NCBI GenBank assembly: GCA_029288425.1
Contig: JARIHD010000033.1
Location: forward strand, 1 to 42,481
Source: Candidatus Saccharimonadota bacterium
Lineage (GTDB): Bacteria > Patescibacteriota > Saccharimonadia > Saccharimonadales > UBA4665
Reading direction: 5' to 3'
DNA: 42,481 nt
The notes under the pieces are model-generated. The model was not told the origin of the DNA. It was given only the letters and a program-made list of their open reading frames with translations, and searched no databases. Position numbers and translations under genes: made by a program. Below are positions 39,749-42,481 of this stretch, one piece after another; position 1 is the first letter of the stretch, and each line of letters begins with the position of its first letter.

Positions 39749-41281
39749 TTAATCCGTCAGCTTCTCCTGTCGTGCCCGTTCGTAGTCGATATTCCAAACG
39801 TAGTCGTTTTTGAGCTTTTGGTGGGCAGCATCAAAGATGCCCGTATTATGCGGATACAGGCGGATTTCGGGCGGACGGGCGGCAGTTCGCAAAGCAGACT
39901 TAAAGTCGAGGTTCAGCTCTTGCAGTTCAGCCGTTATGGCCTCGAGTAGTTTTGTGCCCTCTGCCTTGGATAAGTCGCTACCTTCGGCCGTCTCAACCGC
40001 GATTAACAGATGCTTATGTGCCTGTTTGTCTTCATAGCTAACGAGACGGAAGCCCTTTATGCGGTCGGCATAGTCGCCGTCATTAATAATCTGTTTAATT
40101 TCTTCCGGCCCAACGACGGCCCCATTGTAGTCTACCGACAAGTCGCTGCGCCCATAATGAAACAGCACCGCAAAATCCAACTCTGCCAGTTTCAGAAGGT
40201 CCTCCCGGCCAAGAGCCTTCAGCTTTTTCTTTAGCTCATAGAACTGCTCCACATGACCAAGGTCGTGAATGTTATAACGGATACGCGGGCTCAGATTTTC
40301 CAACCGGCTGATGGTTACCAACAGTTCGCCTTTTTTATTAGTCTCGAACAAGTAGTCGTAAGGATTGTACTGAAAAATCATCGGAATAATACCGCGGTTT
40401 TGCTGCAAGATCACTTCGCGCAGGCGTTCGTCTTTGATGAGCGCACGGCGCAGGGCAATCGTAAAGTCCGATTCGTGGGCAATGTTAATCTCCAGGTCCG
40501 AAGCGCCATATGAACCGATGACATCAGTAAAGCATTCCAGCAGCGATGTGCGCATTGGCTCGCTAATGCCTTCGCCGCCATACACGGCCGCAATGCTGTA
40601 TTTTTTTAGGTCCAGTTCAGAACTGTCTGCTACCTGTTTCAAAAAGGGCGGATAGCCGGCAATAACGTATTCAAATTCGGGACCGAGTTCTTTGAGTGTC
40701 GCAATTACCTTGGTAATGTCCGGTCCGGTTGATTTGATACGGCTAATGCCCAGCAAACAGAGAGTCGTGTTAAGACCCGTGGCCCAGGCACCCATGGAAA
40801 AGGTGTTGATAACGATGGGCTGGCGGTCTTCTATAAAATGCCGGAAGGCAACCTGCATAATGCGCTGCGTAAACCGGCGCTCTTTGCGGCCGCGCACCCA
40901 GCTCGTAGGCGTGCCGCTGCTACCTGAAGATTCGTCAAACATTACACCGGTCACCGGCAGGTCGCCGTACCACAATTTATCCGTCAGCCGGTATTTTTTG
41001 ATGTAACTTGTTTTGTCCATTTCGGGCACATCACCGAGTGATACGTGACGTGCAGCGACGCGCGGGCCTGAGTATTTGTGTTTACTCATAAAATCATGGT
41101 AAGCAGGCACATCGTTCAGGGCCCTGCGATATAGCCGCACCGCACGAATACGTCCCAATGCCTCGCGGAAGTCACCGACATGAGGGGCCAGAAAAAATTG
41201 GTGTACCCGCGGGCCGACGTCGATCCACCAAATAATCTTGTCCAGCAGCGCTACAAAACCAATGTACAATTTTTCTAACAT
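39749..41281 (-). CDS. PaaK/CapK-type adenylate-forming enzyme
   Basis: The 510-aa protein belongs to the phenylacetate-CoA ligase/CapK/F390-synthetase group. The ATP-binding P-loop SSGSSGTPT is at 118-126, YGGEGIS and SYGASDLEINI follow, and a C-terminal domain begins near RSDLSVDYNG. These enzymes adenylate a carboxylate, often for thioester or amide formation. A hydrophobic N-terminus (LYIGFVALLDKIIWWIDV) may associate with the membrane. GGAG 6 nt before the ATG and only 3 bp from the nitroreductase stop show translational linkage. The carboxylate substrate is unknown. Confidence 0.82.
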   Translation of the reverse strand: MLEKLYIGFVALLDKIIWWIDVGPRVHQFFLAPHVGDFREALGRIRAVRLYRRALNDVPAYHDFMSKHKYSGPRVAARHVSLGDVPEMDKTSYIKKYRLTDKLWYGDLPVTGVMFDESSGSSGTPTSWVRGRKERRFTQRIMQVAFRHFIEDRQPIVINTFSMGAWATGLNTTLCLLGISRIKSTGPDITKVIATLKELGPEFEYVIAGYPPFLKQVADSSELDLKKYSIAAVYGGEGISEPMRTSLLECFTDVIGSYGASDLEINIAHESDFTIALRRALIKDERLREVILQQNRGIIPMIFQYNPYDYLFETNKKGELLVTISRLENLSPRIRYNIHDLGHVEQFYELKKKLKALGREDLLKLAELDFAVLFHYGRSDLSVDYNGAVVGPEEIKQIINDGDYADRIKGFRLVSYEDKQAHKHLLIAVETAEGSDLSKAEGTKLLEAITAELQELNLDFKSALRTAARPPEIRLYPHNTGIFDAAHQKLKNDYVWNIDYERARQEKLTD

Positions 41282-41284
41282 GCT

Positions 41285-42313
41285 CTACTCCATTACTAAA
41301 TGCTCATGAGGGTCCAAACGCAGACTGGGCACCGGTGTTTCGGATTTGCCAACACGAAAAATGAAAACCAAATACTTTTCGTCGCGGGATTCATCCGTAA
41401 TGCCGGCTAGTTCCAAAAAATCGTGGTGTGCCGCCTGGTTGCTCATAATTGTGCCGAAGGGATGCAGATAGTATCCGGCGGCGGCTACTTCCATCCATAC
41501 ATCCATGATTGTGCGCCCAACTTCAAAAGCGTTTTCTGGGCGTCCAAAGGGCGCCAGCAGGTAAAACACGCGGCTGGCGTCTTTCATGGTGCGCATATAG
41601 TACTGCTTGAGAATCCACGAAATAAATGGCGCGCGGATGATGCCTGGATGCCGGATAATAAACCGCATAACCGGACCATTCAGTTGCATACAGTCATAGG
41701 CCAGACCGTCTTTTTTAGATCGTTTTTCGGCCTGCGAATAACGCAGCCAGTGGTCCAGCTCCGCCCTGACCGGCTCGTCAAACAAGTCATCAAAAACGGC
41801 GCGCTGATTCAGCCAAATGGCCTGGGAGCTTTGCTCTTCACCCAGCCGACCCAGCGCCATCCGATGACCGGCGCTGGTTTCTTCCAAACGGTGGTCCAGC
41901 TCTACGCTCGGACCTTCATAATATTTTTTGCGGGAAGTCTGGCGAAACAAGAGCGCCTGCTTTAGTTTGTCGTCTTTGGCTGTCTGATTCCATATAACGC
42001 GACACGTTCCAAATAGCACAGGGCCCTCGCCGTGCAGCTTGGCCTCTTCAGGCAAGGCCGTTGTATACGAATAGCCGTGCCCCAGAGCCCGCGCACAAAG
42101 TTTCATGTGCTGGATGAATACTCCCATCGATACAAAACTAAAAAAATACGAGATGTCCGTAGACTGCAATCCGCGTTCGCGCTCAAAAAATAATTCGAAC
42201 GTATCATCACCGGTACGCCGCAAGCGTATAGGCTGCCCGTTATGCGGTGAAGGGTAACGGTTCAGCAGGTCATAGAATGCCGAAATATCCGTTTTTTCTG
42301 TTGTTTTGTCCAC
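41285..42313 (-). CDS. Nitroreductase-like protein
   Basis: The 342-aa protein has nitroreductase-fold hallmarks: an N-terminal RYPSPHNGQPIRLR, where flavin phosphate is held in the family, and a C-terminal GRTIMDVWMEVAAAGYYLHP followed by the G-T and FRVGKS region. The chosen GTG at 42313 follows TGA-TATACT (42321-42326, minus strand) by 7 nt. The frame continues to the contig end and would start MCIRDR, but that prefix is translated adapter. It is followed 3 bp later by the PaaK-type gene, suggesting a joint pathway in which one enzyme activates an acid and the other reduces or dehydrogenates it. Confidence 0.72.
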   Translation of the reverse strand: MDKTTEKTDISAFYDLLNRYPSPHNGQPIRLRRTGDDTFELFFERERGLQSTDISYFFSFVSMGVFIQHMKLCARALGHGYSYTTALPEEAKLHGEGPVLFGTCRVIWNQTAKDDKLKQALLFRQTSRKKYYEGPSVELDHRLEETSAGHRMALGRLGEEQSSQAIWLNQRAVFDDLFDEPVRAELDHWLRYSQAEKRSKKDGLAYDCMQLNGPVMRFIIRHPGIIRAPFISWILKQYYMRTMKDASRVFYLLAPFGRPENAFEVGRTIMDVWMEVAAAGYYLHPFGTIMSNQAAHHDFLELAGITDESRDEKYLVFIFRVGKSETPVPSLRLDPHEHLVME

Positions 42314-42364
42314 TAATTGCAGTATATCATGCCGATATGGCCCCGAGGCCCGTTGTAGGTCTGA

Positions 42365-42370
42365 TATACT
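42365..42370 (+). promoter_or_regulatory. Extended -10 box of the divergent right-end gene
   Basis: TGA-TATACT lies 10 nt before the ATG at 42381. Together with the minus-strand box at 42321-42326 it forms a divergent promoter pair. Confidence 0.5.
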
Positions 42371-42380
42371 TTGCACGTAG

Positions 42381-42464
42381 ATGAAAGAAAGCACCAAGAG
42401 CGAAGATACAGAGCAAGTAGCCAACGCTAGACAGCGACGAGCCCTAAAGGGGGCTGCACTATGT
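42381..42464 (+). CDS. Start of an unknown gene, cut by the adapter
   Basis: Twenty-eight codons (MKESTKSEDTEQVANARQRR, then ALKGAALC) read through to the adapter. The charged N-terminus turning apolar at the end suggests a protein with a following membrane helix. Nothing more can be said because the biological sequence stops at about 42464. Confidence 0.45.
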
Positions 42465-42481
42465 CTGTCTCTTATACACAT
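42465..42481. other. Nextera/Tn5 mosaic-end adapter sequence
   Basis: CTGTCTCTTATACACAT is the reverse complement of the Tn5 mosaic end used in Nextera libraries. It is not genomic. Its reverse translation produces the MCIRDR prefix seen on artefactual proteins. Confidence 0.95.

Noticed and set aside
1-42481. UGA recoding as in Gracilibacteria/SR1
   Set aside because: UGA ends several clear genes (DHH phosphoesterase, the 204-aa unknown) and no conserved protein needs read-through.
1-42481. CRISPR array, transposase, integrase or rRNA
   Set aside because: No regularly spaced direct repeats, no IS-type inverted repeats with a transposase, no recombinase motif and no rRNA segments were seen.
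42314-42481. N-terminal extension of the nitroreductase-like protein starting MCIRDR
   Set aside because: The first codons are adapter, and an extended -10 box lies 7 nt before an in-frame GTG at 42313.

Overview
This looks like a contig from a Patescibacterial (CPR) genome, most likely Candidatus Saccharibacteria (TM7). The evidence is a compact standard-code gene set, a dnaX-dnaB-ybaB-recR-cysS cluster, zinc-finger-less DnaX and RecR, a fused dTMP-synthesis enzyme, PimA-type glycosyltransferases, and many genes whose start codon sits 6-10 nt after a -10 box (putative leaderless mRNAs). The taxon is an inference; no rRNA is present. UGA is read as stop, so this is not the Gracilibacteria/SR1 code. 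The right end carries a Nextera/Tn5 mosaic-end adapter, so the contig ends at a sequencing artefact.

Layout: 1-817 is a truncated minus-strand alpha/beta hydrolase. 961-4037 is a dTMP operon: a Dcd-type dCTP deaminase, then one protein joining thymidylate kinase to two ThyX-like domains. 4034-6442 holds a zinc metallopeptidase lipoprotein, a possible gene remnant and an M20 peptidase. 6472-7694 is the rplJ-rplL operon with an L10 leader, an attenuator-like hairpin and a terminator.

7689-15291 is an accessory block between rplL and dnaX. It holds six tandem minus-strand paralogues of an unknown soluble family, one conserved plus-strand gene, and three paralogues that each carry two LuxR-like helix-turn-helix segments. 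This block is the best candidate here for an undescribed system.

15469-23972 is a plus-strand core cluster: dnaX, dnaB, a multi-pass membrane protein, ybaB, recR, a DHH phosphoesterase, an unknown protein overlapping both neighbours, cysS and a Gly/Cys-tailed membrane miniprotein, ending in a terminator. On the minus strand, 23960-28383 is a hydrolase, two GT4 glycosyltransferases and an AI-2E-type permease, plausibly a glycolipid operon. A VanY-like carboxypeptidase diverges from it.

29278-38950 is accessory. It includes a divergent SelO/YdiU-like protein, small unknown proteins, tRNA-Gln(TTG), and then a region with tRNA-T-arm-like repeats and a duplicated hairpin repeat bracketing two cargo genes (Imm5-like; P-loop kinase). 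Next come a DNA-alkylation-repair HEAT protein, a GT2-like protein and an APH-like kinase. 38962-42464 holds an unknown protein, a PaaK/CapK-type adenylate-forming enzyme with a nitroreductase-like partner, and the first codons of a divergent gene cut by the adapter.
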